A stretch of DNA of 64,000 nucleotides from an uncultured Aquimarina sp. (lineage in GTDB: Bacteria > Bacteroidota > Bacteroidia > Flavobacteriales > Flavobacteriaceae): positions 62,001 through 126,000 of the forward strand of contig NZ_CANLYD010000007.1 in the NCBI RefSeq assembly GCF_947495315.1, written 5' to 3'. The notes under the pieces were generated by a model. It ran no database searches and was not told the DNA's origin. It saw only the letters and a list, made by a program, of their open reading frames with translations. The position numbers and the translations under genes are program-made. Below, in pieces: positions 52,273 through 61,857 of the stretch (the stretch's first letter is position 1; the number at the start of each line of letters is the position of its first letter).

Positions 52273-55200
52273 GTTCCTCTTTTTGTTCTTTTATAGCACG
52301 TTCTACTTCTTCTTTGGTAATTTTATTTCCTGTAGCCAACCACTTAGTTCCTACTTTTACCTTATTACTAAATGATAAAAATAGTGGTAATACTAACAAG
52401 GTGAGTACTGTTGCAAATCCAATTCCGTATGCTATAGAAATTGCCATAGGAATCAAGAATTTTGCCTGACGACTTTCTTCAAAAATTAATGGTGCCAATC
52501 CTGCAATAGTAGTTAAGGATGTTAGAAAAATTGCTCTAAAACGAGATTTTCCTGCTTCAAAAATAGCACTGTCAAATGTCATTCCAGCTCGTAAGTTACT
52601 ATTAAACTTTCCTATGAGCACCAATCCATCGTTTACCATAATACCAATCAGCGCAATAATCCCTAATAACGATAATATATTAATAGGAAAACCGTGAACC
52701 CAATGTCCAAATGCAACTGCAGGAAGACTCAAAGGTATAAGAAGTAAAAGCAACAATGGTTGGCTATAACTTCTAAAAGTAAATGCAATCGTAATATAGA
52801 TTAAAGCCAATGCAGTGAGGCCAACAGGGCCTAAAGACCCAAGAAATTTTCCAGCTTCTCGATTCTGACCTTCATATGAGGGTGTTACTGTAGGATACTT
52901 AGCAATAATCTCAGGCATAATTATCGTACGGATTTCTTCTAAAACATCTGTAGAACTTGTAGTCTCAGGATCTTTTAAATCTGCAGAAATCTGCACCTCT
53001 CTTCTTCCATCAAGGTGATTAACGGATACATCTCCTCGCTCAATTGAATAATCAACAATCTCACTGATCGGTATCCTTTCACCGGTTGAGGTAGAAATTC
53101 TCATATTATCGAGATCCAGAATCGAAGATCTATTTTCTCTATCATAACGCACCCAAACACGTATCTCATCCTGACCTCTTTGGAACCGTTGTGCCTGAAC
53201 CCCAAAGAATCCTCCTCTTACCTGTGACATTACGTCTTGTAAATTAAGACCTAGTGCGTATGCATTTTCTTTTAGTTCCAGTCGAATCTCCTTTATCCCT
53301 GCAGGATCATTATCCGCGACATCCTTCAGCCTGGAATCATTTTCCAGAACTGTTTTAAATTCTGCTTTTGCCGCTTTTAATTCTTGAATATTGCTTCCTA
53401 ATAATGAAACAGAAACTGGGCTTCCTCCAAAATTCCCACCAGACCCAAAAATTAATCGCTCAGTCCCAAAAACAGGACCTACTTTTTCTCGTATTCGGTT
53501 CGCAACCAATCCAGAGTTTACCTCATTTGGTCGTTCTTGTCCTGGTAACATATTAATACGTAAGGAAGCATTAGAAGATGAGTTTACACTTCTGATTACA
53601 TTTTCGAATAACTGCTTTCCTTCATAATCTTCACCAACTAAAAATTCTTCACTTAGCTCTTTATTAACAAGCCATGCTTTTTCTTCTATCATAGAAATAA
53701 TAGAATCGGTTATTTTTTCATTAGTCCCGTTAGGCATACCAAGGTCGATAGAAATGACATCACTAGCAATACGAGGAAAAAATGCAGTTCTCACAATTCC
53801 TCCACCAACACTTCCTACTGTAAGGATGAGTATCACTATAAATATGGAAAAAGTAAAAAGTTTATTCTTTAGTGAAAAACTAAGTGTAGGACTATACACA
53901 TTATCGCGCAGCCATCTCATGATTTTATCTCCAAAAGTATTGACATAACGAAGCTTAGAAAACAACTTCCCTATCGCTGTTTTAGGTCTTTTATCCTCAG
54001 ACTTCAAAGCTTTAGAATGCGCTAAATGGGCAGGAAGAATAATTAATGCTTCTATTAATGACACTCCAAGAGTAAGAATCACTATAACAGATACTTCTCC
54101 AAAAAAATCACCAATACGACCATCTAAAAACAAGAAGATTCCAAAAGCTATTATTGTAGTCAAAATTGCAGAGACTATTGGAGGAATCACCTCCATAGTT
54201 CCATCAATGGCAGCTTGAACAGGGCTTTTCCCTTTTTCATAATGCTGATAAATATTTTCGGCAATTACGATACCATCATCTACTAGAATCCCGATTACAA
54301 TAATCATCCCAAAGAGCGATAGTACATTAATAGTTACATTAAAATATCCGGCTAATACAAACATACCTAAAAAGGCAATCGGTAACCCAAACGCTACCCA
54401 AAATGCCAAACGGGTATTTAGGAATAACGATAAGAATATAAGTACAAGTATCATCCCGATAATTGCATTTTCTGTAAGCAATTTGGTACGTTGTACTAAA
54501 GTAATGGAACGATCACTAATCACATTAAGCTGAACGTTATTATACTTCTGATTAAATTGCTCTATATATTCTTTGGCCTTCTCTGCCGAAGAAATCAGAT
54601 CTTCGGTATTCGTACTCGTTATCTGAACATTAACAGAAAGGTTTCCATTAAAATAAGTGGCATTAGGCGATTCTGAGAAACGATCTCTAATTTCTGCAAC
54701 ATCTTTAAGTCTAATGGTACGCCCGGATGCATCTGCACGTATGATCAGGTTAGAAAGTTCATTTGCATAATATGATCTATTATTTGCACGAATAAGGTAT
54801 TCTTCTGTATTGGTCTTTATAGTACCGCCTGTGGTCAATATATTAGCTTGGCTTACTGCTCGGGCCACTTCACTAAAACTAAGGCTGAAGGCTAGCAAAT
54901 TATTTTCATTTACCGCGATTTCGATTTCTTCATCAGGATACCCACTAATCGTAATCTGAGAGATCCCATCTATTGCTCTGAGATCATTTTCAATCTGCCT
55001 AGCAATTTGTTTTAAAGTAACCAAAGGTATATCAGTTCCACTTATAGCAAAATCTATTGTAGGTCTAATTGCTTCTTGTTTAGAGGTTACGATAGGCTCC
55101 ATTCCTGTAGGAAATGAAGGCACTCTATCCACCGCATTTTTAACTTCGAGCAACATAAAGTCAATATCTTTTCCTTTTTCGATTTCGACATTGATACTTC

Positions 55201-55468
55201 CACTATTTTCTCTGGAGGTTGAGGTTACACGCTCTACTCCTTCCAAACCTTTAAGGTTATCTTCTACCTTTAGTATAATACCTTCTTCGATCTCCAATGG
55301 AGAGGCACCAGGATAAACAACGCTTATATTGATATTTTTAGAATCTGTAAGTGGAAAAAAAGAGGATTTAAGAGAAAGTGCACCAAAAATCCCAAATGCT
55401 ATAAAAGCAATGACAATTACATCTACAGCCACATGATATCTAATAAAATAAGAAATAATCTTACGCAT
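52256..55468 (-). CDS. RND efflux transporter, inner-membrane pump
   Basis: The 1070-aa protein is a full-length AcrB/MexB-like RND permease: about 12 membrane segments, two large periplasmic loops, and the proton-relay pair in GILVDDGIVIAENI; the second half has GIMVNDGLVLIGKF at the matching place. It probably exports drugs or other amphiphiles by proton antiport. Middle gene of the HlyD-RND-TolC operon. Confidence 0.92.
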   Translation of the reverse strand: MRKIISYFIRYHVAVDVIVIAFIAFGIFGALSLKSSFFPLTDSKNINISVVYPGASPLEIEEGIILKVEDNLKGLEGVERVTSTSRENSGSINVEIEKGKDIDFMLLEVKNAVDRVPSFPTGMEPIVTSKQEAIRPTIDFAISGTDIPLVTLKQIARQIENDLRAIDGISQITISGYPDEEIEIAVNENNLLAFSLSFSEVARAVSQANILTTGGTIKTNTEEYLIRANNRSYYANELSNLIIRADASGRTIRLKDVAEIRDRFSESPNATYFNGNLSVNVQITSTNTEDLISSAEKAKEYIEQFNQKYNNVQLNVISDRSITLVQRTKLLTENAIIGMILVLIFLSLFLNTRLAFWVAFGLPIAFLGMFVLAGYFNVTINVLSLFGMIIVIGILVDDGIVIAENIYQHYEKGKSPVQAAIDGTMEVIPPIVSAILTTIIAFGIFLFLDGRIGDFFGEVSVIVILTLGVSLIEALIILPAHLAHSKALKSEDKRPKTAIGKLFSKLRYVNTFGDKIMRWLRDNVYSPTLSFSLKNKLFTFSIFIVILILTVGSVGGGIVRTAFFPRIASDVISIDLGMPNGTNEKITDSIISMIEEKAWLVNKELSEEFLVGEDYEGKQLFENVIRSVNSSSNASLRINMLPGQERPNEVNSGLVANRIREKVGPVFGTERLIFGSGGNFGGSPVSVSLLGSNIQELKAAKAEFKTVLENDSRLKDVADNDPAGIKEIRLELKENAYALGLNLQDVMSQVRGGFFGVQAQRFQRGQDEIRVWVRYDRENRSSILDLDNMRISTSTGERIPISEIVDYSIERGDVSVNHLDGRREVQISADLKDPETTSSTDVLEEIRTIIMPEIIAKYPTVTPSYEGQNREAGKFLGSLGPVGLTALALIYITIAFTFRSYSQPLLLLLLIPLSLPAVAFGHWVHGFPINILSLLGIIALIGIMVNDGLVLIGKFNSNLRAGMTFDSAIFEAGKSRFRAIFLTSLTTIAGLAPLIFEESRQAKFLIPMAISIAYGIGFATVLTLLVLPLFLSFSNKVKVGTKWLATGNKITKEEVERAIKEQKEEHELQA

Positions 55469-55470
55469 AA

Positions 55471-56643
55471 CTACTGTTTTGAATTAGCATTACTCACATT
55501 CCCATCAGCAGCTGATGACTTTCTTCCTTTACCTTGATATATTTTTACCAACATTCCGGCATACGCTCCAGGAACTGGTTTGTTAAGAATTACATCTCCA
55601 TCTGGGATTCCTTTCAGAATGACTTTCTTATCAGAAAAATAAACAGGTTGTACATCAATCATATCCAAGATACTATCTCTAACTACAAAAATCCTATCTC
55701 CATCCTGAAGCAAATTACGATCAATTTCTATAGCGTTCTCGGCTTTTCTGGCATCCAGACTTGCCTCTAGGTACATTCCTTCTTTTAATGATGCATCTTT
55801 GACTTCAATAAAAGTAGTGATCGTTTGTGTAGCTTGATCTACCCTTCCGTTTATTCGGGTTACAATGCCTGTATATGTTTTGGATGTATTAAGATCTGAA
55901 AGCACTACAGATTCTCCTATCTTTAACAAATCTGAATATTCCTTTCCTATCGCTACTTCAATTTCATAGGCGCTTGTATCTATAAACTCTCCTAGTTTTT
56001 GCCCTTGACGAATCAGGGTTCCTTCTGTAACTAAAGCTTCTGTAAGAACTCCAGAAAATGGTGCAGAAATCCTATACTTGGACAAACGTTGTTCCAGGTT
56101 TTTTACATTATAATAAGTTGTGTAGATATTTCGACCTGTAATAAAATATTTTTCTTTTTCTGAATTAGTTTCAGGAAGTTCAGGTGTTACTTTATCAATA
56201 TCGAAATTGGTAAGATAGTTTTGCCATTTATTATAGATCTCAGGATAATCCAGGCGTAAATCAGGCATTATAGAAGTAATCAAATTATATAAATTACTTT
56301 TAGCAGATTGTACAGAAGCATAATATTCTGAAGCATCAATTCTAATTAATGTTTGGCCTTTTTGATATTGCTGACCAGTTTTAAACAGTTTAGTCCCTCC
56401 ACGAAACACTCCTTGAACTTCAGAAAATAACTCTAATCTTCTTTTTGCAGTTAAATTACCATTAGCAGTGATCTTAATCGGCACCGTACCATTTTTAATG
56501 GTATCTACGAAAACGGTTTTAATCACCTTTGCAGATCTTGGTTTAACTCTGGTTTTACTATCAATAAGCTTTTTTGCTCCAAATAAAGCTCCAGCAATAA
56601 GTAATAATCCAAGGATAGAAAGTATTACATTTCTCATACACAA
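55471..56643 (-). CDS. HlyD-family membrane fusion protein of the RND pump
   Basis: The 390-aa protein has an N-terminal membrane anchor (VILSILGLLLIAGALFGA), a coiled-coil hairpin, a lipoyl-like domain (ISAPFSGVLTEALVTEGTLI) and a beta-barrel domain. It links pump and TolC channel. M3 (56637) is an equally plausible start. It is the first gene of the operon, 2 bp before the pump gene. MarR just upstream is a candidate regulator. Confidence 0.9.
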   Translation of the reverse strand: MCMRNVILSILGLLLIAGALFGAKKLIDSKTRVKPRSAKVIKTVFVDTIKNGTVPIKITANGNLTAKRRLELFSEVQGVFRGGTKLFKTGQQYQKGQTLIRIDASEYYASVQSAKSNLYNLITSIMPDLRLDYPEIYNKWQNYLTNFDIDKVTPELPETNSEKEKYFITGRNIYTTYYNVKNLEQRLSKYRISAPFSGVLTEALVTEGTLIRQGQKLGEFIDTSAYEIEVAIGKEYSDLLKIGESVVLSDLNTSKTYTGIVTRINGRVDQATQTITTFIEVKDASLKEGMYLEASLDARKAENAIEIDRNLLQDGDRIFVVRDSILDMIDVQPVYFSDKKVILKGIPDGDVILNKPVPGAYAGMLVKIYQGKGRKSSAADGNVSNANSKQ

Positions 56644-56745
56644 CAGTTTGTTTAAACTTTTAATCTAAAAAGCCACACAAAACTATCAACAACGAACGTG
56701 TGTTGCAGTTAAAGAACTCATAAAATAAACCCAACTCCTTAAACT

Positions 56746-56781
56746 AAAAAAGACACCTAAAATGATTAGGTGTCTTTTTTT
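56746..56781. terminator. terminator between marR-like gene and efflux operon
   Basis: AAAAAAGACACCTAA (56746-56760) pairs with TTAGGTGTCTTTTTT (56766-56780) across 5 nt, with T-tracts on both strands. It ends the MarR transcript. Confidence 0.85.
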
Positions 56782-56802
56782 AAAATATTTATGATTATTT
56801 TA

Positions 56803-57258
56803 TTAATCTGCTATTTCAGCAATTTTATCTTTGATCTTTTTAAGTGTACTGATCAAGTTTTCAATTTCTTCATTGCTCAGACTTTCCTGTACTGCCGGAA
56901 TGAGATCATACATAATCGGAGTTACTTTCTCGATCACTTCTTTTCCATAATCTGTAAGGAAAATTCTATTTACTCTTCTATCTTTCTCATCACTTTTTCT
57001 CACCACAAGATTTTTACTCTCCATTGTATTAACCAATCTGGTCATAGAAGTCTTATCTCTATGGGTAATAAAAGCCAAATCATTTTGCGGTTGTCCATCT
57101 TTCACCTTCAAACGCTTAAGAACACTCCATTGCTCTTTGGATAAATCCAACCCATTTTCACCAAAGGCTTTCTGAACTAAAAACCCAAAATCATAATGAA
57201 TCTTTCCAATCCAAGATAGTGCGTGAGCATTTAAGTCGATGGCTTTTGTATCATTCAT
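56803..57258 (-). CDS. MarR-family transcriptional regulator
   Basis: The 151-aa protein has the MarR winged helix: LSKEQWSVLKRLKVKDGQPQ, then NDLAFITHRDKTSMTRLVNT and a wing with SDEKDRRVNRIFLTDYGKEV. MarR proteins are usually repressors relieved by small phenolic or drug-like ligands. It sits just upstream of the efflux operon on the same strand, separated by a terminator, and may control it. Confidence 0.9.
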   Translation of the reverse strand: MNDTKAIDLNAHALSWIGKIHYDFGFLVQKAFGENGLDLSKEQWSVLKRLKVKDGQPQNDLAFITHRDKTSMTRLVNTMESKNLVVRKSDEKDRRVNRIFLTDYGKEVIEKVTPIMYDLIPAVQESLSNEEIENLISTLKKIKDKIAEIAD

Positions 57259-57484
57259 ACATTGTATAATTTAATTTACAGGTACAAAAATATCTATAAA
57301 TATTCAGTTGTACCTGAAACTAACGATAAAAATTATTCTCAAGTATACGATTTGTTTGATCTTAACATTTAGGTAACATACTCGAATTCAAGGATCTTTA
57401 AAAATACATACATTACAATACAAAAGTCTTAATTTACATCTCTATTTTTTGAATAATTTTCTAATATTACCTCTAAAACAAGAA

Positions 57485-59401
57485 TTAAGATAATGTATCT
57501 ATTTCTTCTTGTAAAGTTTCCCAATTTTCCATCAAAGAAGTTAATTTGTCTTTTTTTGCTTGGTACTTATCGAAAAAATCAGGTTCCGCAATAGTCTGAT
57601 CGTAGTTGATTTCTAATTTTACATCTATATCCTTAATTTCTCTTTCGAGTTTATTGATCTTAGATTCCACATTACTCAACTTATTATTCAGAGATTTCAG
57701 TTTTTTCTGATTCTCGTAGGATTGCTTTGCTGTTTCTTTTGTATCAGAAGCAACTGTAGTCTGTTTATCCTTTTTTTCCAAATCGCGAAGATTATCAACG
57801 CGTCTCTGTTCTAAATAGAAGTCTATATCTCCAAGGTATTCTTTTATTTTTCTATCTTTAAATTCATAAACCGTATTCGTCAATCCTTGTAGAAAATCCC
57901 TATCGTGAGATACTAGAATTAATGTACCTTCAAAATTCTTTAGCGCCGTCTTTAGTACATTTTTTGATTTAATATCTAAGTGATTCGTTGGCTCATCCAT
58001 GATCAACACATTAAAAGGTTGCAGAAGCAATTTACATAGCGCTAGACGATTTCGCTCTCCTCCAGAGAGTACTTTTACTTTTTTATCCACCTCTTCTCCT
58101 CTAAACAAGAAGGACCCCAACATATCGCGCACCCTGCTTCTTGTTTTCTCATTAGCAGCGTGAATCATCGTGTCATGCACTGTTAACTCACCATCCAGAT
58201 ATTCTGACTGATTCTGGGCAAAATAACCAATCTGTACATTATGCCCCAACTTAAGTTCACCGGAATAAGGTATTTCATTATGAATCATTTTTGCTAATGT
58301 TGACTTTCCTTGACCATTCTGACCCACAAAGGCAGTTTTAGAACCCCGTTCTACAAGTAAGTTGACATTCTTGAGAATTTCCTTATCCCCGTATTTCTTT
58401 CCGGTATTGATAGCTTCAACTATTACTTTTCCAGGTTGTACGCTTATAGGAAAGTTAATATTCATTACGGCGTTATCATCCTCATCAACCTCTATTCGAT
58501 CAATCTTGTCCAATTTTTTGATTAGGGATTGTGCCATAGATGCTTTAGATGCTTTGGCTCTGAATTTTTCAATTAACTTTTCAGTTTGTTCAATTTGTTT
58601 GGATTGGTTCTTTTGTGTCGCCAGCTGCTGCTCACGTAATTCCTTACGCAGTACCAAGTATTTAGAATATGGTTTATTATAATCATAGATACGGCCTAAA
58701 GAAATTTCGATAGTCCTATTAGTGACATTATCGAGAAACATTTTATCGTGAGAAACAATAATAACCACTCCGGCATAGGTTTTTAAAAAACTCTCTAACC
58801 AAATAATAGATTCTATATCCAGGTGATTCGTCGGCTCATCAAGTAATAATACGTCGTTGTTTTGCAATAAAAGCTTTGCCAATTCGATTCGCATACGCCA
58901 ACCTCCAGAAAAAGTGTCTGTCAAGTTATTAAAAACCTCTCTTTCGAATCCAAGTCCCTGTAATACTCTTTCTGCCTCTCCTTGATAATTATATCCCCCA
59001 AGAATCTCATAATGATGTGTGAGATCACTTAAATCAGTAATAAGTTGATTATAACCTTCACTTTCATAATCCGTACGCTCTGCCAGTTGCGCATTAATCT
59101 CATCAATCTCCCGCTCCGCTTTTTTGATTTCTACAAAAGCTTCATAAGCTTCTTCCAGTACCGTACGCCCTTGCACAAAATCAATATCCTGCTTTAAGAA
59201 TCCAATTCTTACTTCTTTGTCCATGGCAATATGCCCAGAATCGGGCTCTTGCTCTCTAGATAAAATTTTAAGCATAGTGGACTTACCTGCTCCATTCTTT
59301 CCTACGAGTCCTACTCGATCTCCTGCACTTAACCTAAAGGCTATTTCTTCGAAAAGATATTCTCCTCCAAACGAAATTGACAAATTGTGTATGTTTAACA
59401 T
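57485..59401 (-). CDS. ABC-F family ATPase (Uup/EttA type)
   Basis: The 638-aa protein has two ABC domains and no membrane segments. Walker A motifs are GLVGKNGAGKST and AFVGQNGQGKST; signatures are FSGGWRMRIELAK and LSGGERNRLALCK; both DEPTNHLDI Walker B motifs are intact. A charged linker lies between the domains, and the C-terminus is a coiled coil. ABC-F proteins bind the ribosome E site; this layout is closest to Uup. Confidence 0.9.
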   Translation of the reverse strand: MLNIHNLSISFGGEYLFEEIAFRLSAGDRVGLVGKNGAGKSTMLKILSREQEPDSGHIAMDKEVRIGFLKQDIDFVQGRTVLEEAYEAFVEIKKAEREIDEINAQLAERTDYESEGYNQLITDLSDLTHHYEILGGYNYQGEAERVLQGLGFEREVFNNLTDTFSGGWRMRIELAKLLLQNNDVLLLDEPTNHLDIESIIWLESFLKTYAGVVIIVSHDKMFLDNVTNRTIEISLGRIYDYNKPYSKYLVLRKELREQQLATQKNQSKQIEQTEKLIEKFRAKASKASMAQSLIKKLDKIDRIEVDEDDNAVMNINFPISVQPGKVIVEAINTGKKYGDKEILKNVNLLVERGSKTAFVGQNGQGKSTLAKMIHNEIPYSGELKLGHNVQIGYFAQNQSEYLDGELTVHDTMIHAANEKTRSRVRDMLGSFLFRGEEVDKKVKVLSGGERNRLALCKLLLQPFNVLIMDEPTNHLDIKSKNVLKTALKNFEGTLILVSHDRDFLQGLTNTVYEFKDRKIKEYLGDIDFYLEQRRVDNLRDLEKKDKQTTVASDTKETAKQSYENQKKLKSLNNKLSNVESKINKLEREIKDIDVKLEINYDQTIAEPDFFDKYQAKKDKLTSLMENWETLQEEIDTLS

Positions 59402-59457
59402 CAGCTTTTGAATATTTTGTGCAAAGATGGCTAATTTTGTGATAGAATAAAAGTACT

Positions 59458-59832
59458 ATGAGCTTCTTAAAAGGAACTAAAATCTACAGCGTTTTTACAG
59501 GCACATGTCCTGTTTGTCAAAATGAAAGTATGTATAAGGAAACGAACCCATATAAATTGGGGAAAGTTTTTCAGATGCACGAACGTTGCAGTCATTGTAA
59601 TACTAAATATAAGATAGAACCCTCCTTTTTTTATGGAGCTATGTATGTAAGCTATGGCGTAGGGATTGCTTTTGCAGTTGCAGCCTTTCTAATTGGAAAC
59701 ATTTTTCTGAAATTAGACCTATTAAATACCTTTTTTGTAATAGTTGGAACTCTGTTGGTGTTTTTTCCAATAATTCTTCGATTATCCAGAAACATCTGGA
59801 TTAATATATTCATGCACTACAGGAAAAAGTAA
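59458..59832 (+). CDS. DUF983 membrane protein
   Basis: The 124-aa protein begins with a zinc-ribbon-like part (TGTCPVCQNES, then MHERCSHCNTKYKIEPSFFY) and continues with two membrane helices and a basic tail. This is the DUF983 family, function unknown. It is divergent from the ABC-F gene and convergent with the oxidoreductase gene (3-bp gap). Confidence 0.85.
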   Translation: MSFLKGTKIYSVFTGTCPVCQNESMYKETNPYKLGKVFQMHERCSHCNTKYKIEPSFFYGAMYVSYGVGIAFAVAAFLIGNIFLKLDLLNTFFVIVGTLLVFFPIILRLSRNIWINIFMHYRKK

Positions 59833-59835
59833 AAC

Positions 59836-60882
59836 CTATCGTAAATTTTCAAAACGTTTGATATCAATTTCCTTATCTAAAGATCCATCATTCTCAATGA
59901 AATCATAGAGTTTGTTTGCCACATAAGGGCCAATTAATATGCCTCTGCTTCCTAATCCATTGATAATATGCATGTTTTTATATTCAGGATGTGTTCCGAT
60001 TAACGGTCTTCTGTCTCTAATAGTCGGTCTAATTCCAGCAACCTGATCAACTACTTCATAATCCACTTTTAGGAAACGTTCTAGCTTCATTTGTAGCTGC
60101 TCTCTTGCAGATGTAGTAATATCCGGTGTTTTATCCTGATTATTGTAAGTAGCTCCTACCTTATACAAATCGTCGCCCAGCGGAATAATAAATATAGATG
60201 ATTTCACTGCCTCTTTCAGTTGCAAATCTTTGCATTTAATAATAATATACTCACCCTTATTCCCTTGCAATGGTAAATAATTAAAAAAAGGATTGTTTCT
60301 AACGCCAAAACCTTCAGCAAAAACAATATTCTTAGCCCTTAAGCCTTTATAATCTATAAAATCCGTTTCAATTGCTAATTCATTGTGTTCCAAAGATTCC
60401 TTTATTAGCGATTCTTTTTTTTCCAAATCTAAAACATATAGGGACAGCAACTTTTTAATATCAATTTTACCAGTGCCTTTAACCCTTCCATAATGAAAAG
60501 GAACATCCAATGCCTCATTTTCATTTCTGATTAACTCTGATGAAAGAAAAGTTTTTAAAACAGGCTTGTCACAAGCTTCGAACCATAAATTTTGCTCCTC
60601 AATATTATTGAATCTTCTCAAAACGGGAAGTTCAGACACTAAGGCTTCTCCAAGATTATCTTGTATATTTTTGTAAAAGGGTAGCGCTAGTTCCAACTGT
60701 TCTGAAGCAAGCCAAGCGGCTGTAAATCTCTTGAGTATTACAGGATTATACAATCCTCCTGCAACTCTGGAGGATTTCTGCGAATAATTTTCATAAACCA
60801 TAAATGATTTATTATTATTCTTTAGTTTCTCTACAAAAGCTAATCCCGCTAATCCAAATCCAACGATTATATAATCTATCAT
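59836..60882 (-). CDS. FAD-dependent amino-acid oxidase-like oxidoreductase
   Basis: The 348-aa protein starts with an FAD Rossmann motif IIVGFGLAGLAFVEKL and ends with IINGLGSRGILIGPYVAN, typical of the DAO superfamily (glycine oxidase, ThiO, MnmC C-domain). VAGIRPTIRDRRPLIG is a conserved family segment. The substrate is not evident. MnmC-like tRNA modification is one option, but no methyltransferase domain is fused. Confidence 0.8.
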   Translation of the reverse strand: MIDYIIVGFGLAGLAFVEKLKNNNKSFMVYENYSQKSSRVAGGLYNPVILKRFTAAWLASEQLELALPFYKNIQDNLGEALVSELPVLRRFNNIEEQNLWFEACDKPVLKTFLSSELIRNENEALDVPFHYGRVKGTGKIDIKKLLSLYVLDLEKKESLIKESLEHNELAIETDFIDYKGLRAKNIVFAEGFGVRNNPFFNYLPLQGNKGEYIIIKCKDLQLKEAVKSSIFIIPLGDDLYKVGATYNNQDKTPDITTSAREQLQMKLERFLKVDYEVVDQVAGIRPTIRDRRPLIGTHPEYKNMHIINGLGSRGILIGPYVANKLYDFIENDGSLDKEIDIKRFENLR

Positions 60883-60889
60883 AAATCAA

Positions 60890-60926
60890 AAATAACAAAA
60901 CGCCCAACTTACTAGTTGGGCGTTTA
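60890..60926 (-). terminator. terminator after gldN
   Basis: AAACGCCCAACT (60898-60909) pairs with AGTTGGGCGTTT (60914-60925) around TACT. On the minus strand a T-rich stretch follows. It ends the gldL-gldM-gldN transcript. Confidence 0.85.
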
Positions 60927-60951
60927 TATATTATATTAGAAACATCAGAGT

Positions 60952-61848
60952 TTAGTAACTCCACATATCCATTTCAAAGTTTCTGATACTCTCTTTAATT
61001 CTTTCGCTCTCAAGCAATTGCATCAAAGCATTGTCAATTATATAGTCATTAACTTCCCGGTCACCCTGAATGTTATCTTCTTTATATATGACAGAATTAA
61101 ATCGTCTGGCATTAAGCACATGATCATACGTAAAAGGCATTGAGGTATTCTTCCTATTAAATGCTTTTGCGTTATGAAGTATTTCTCTAACATCGGGATA
61201 CCAAACCCAGAATAATGGAACCATATCTGGCTCATCATCATTTATAAAGTTCACATCCGGTGCTACTGGAGCGATACCTAACAATCTGTATCTTAATTCT
61301 CCCTGACGCTTATCAAAGTACCAATATCCTCTGATTTTATACTCTGAAATATCAGCTGCACTAATAGTAGTAATCTCGATATATTGAGGATCTACAGTCT
61401 CACCTGCATTAAACTGCTCATACCCTAAATCTAAAGTGTCTATTTTGGATAAAGTACCATCAAGATCACCTAAAGTACGTGTTTCTGTAAAATATGAATC
61501 TGCGTAAATCTTTTGGATTTTGCCGTTCTTAACATTGGATAACAAAACATCATATAATGCACGTCTATCTGCTCCTATATTAACAGTATCAATTGGATAA
61601 TACAATGGAAAATTAATCCGCTCATCAAGATCAATCGTCTCCCACGTAGTTTTCGCCCAAAGTACATCACGCTTGTCAACATAACCATACTCTAACGGAA
61701 GGTCATTATCGGCTTGGATCTGTTCGATCGTTTTCTTTCCGATATCTTCTGGACTATCAGCGTTCAAAATGTTAGCCTGACCAAACGAAAACAAGGTCAC
61801 GAATAGGCTAAAAACGGTTAATAACAAATTTCTCAAATTCATAATCAT
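60952..61848 (-). CDS. gldN: gliding motility / type IX secretion protein GldN
   Basis: The 298-aa protein has a signal peptide ending FGQ and the GldN signature segments VDKRDVLWAKTTWETIDLDE, INFPLYYPID and PLFWVWYPDVREIL. GldN is a periplasmic ring component of the type IX secretion system with GldK. It lies 9 bp after gldM, the conserved order. M3 is an alternative start. Confidence 0.92.
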   Translation of the reverse strand: MIMNLRNLLLTVFSLFVTLFSFGQANILNADSPEDIGKKTIEQIQADNDLPLEYGYVDKRDVLWAKTTWETIDLDERINFPLYYPIDTVNIGADRRALYDVLLSNVKNGKIQKIYADSYFTETRTLGDLDGTLSKIDTLDLGYEQFNAGETVDPQYIEITTISAADISEYKIRGYWYFDKRQGELRYRLLGIAPVAPDVNFINDDEPDMVPLFWVWYPDVREILHNAKAFNRKNTSMPFTYDHVLNARRFNSVIYKEDNIQGDREVNDYIIDNALMQLLESERIKESIRNFEMDMWSY

Positions 61849-61857
61849 TAGTTTATT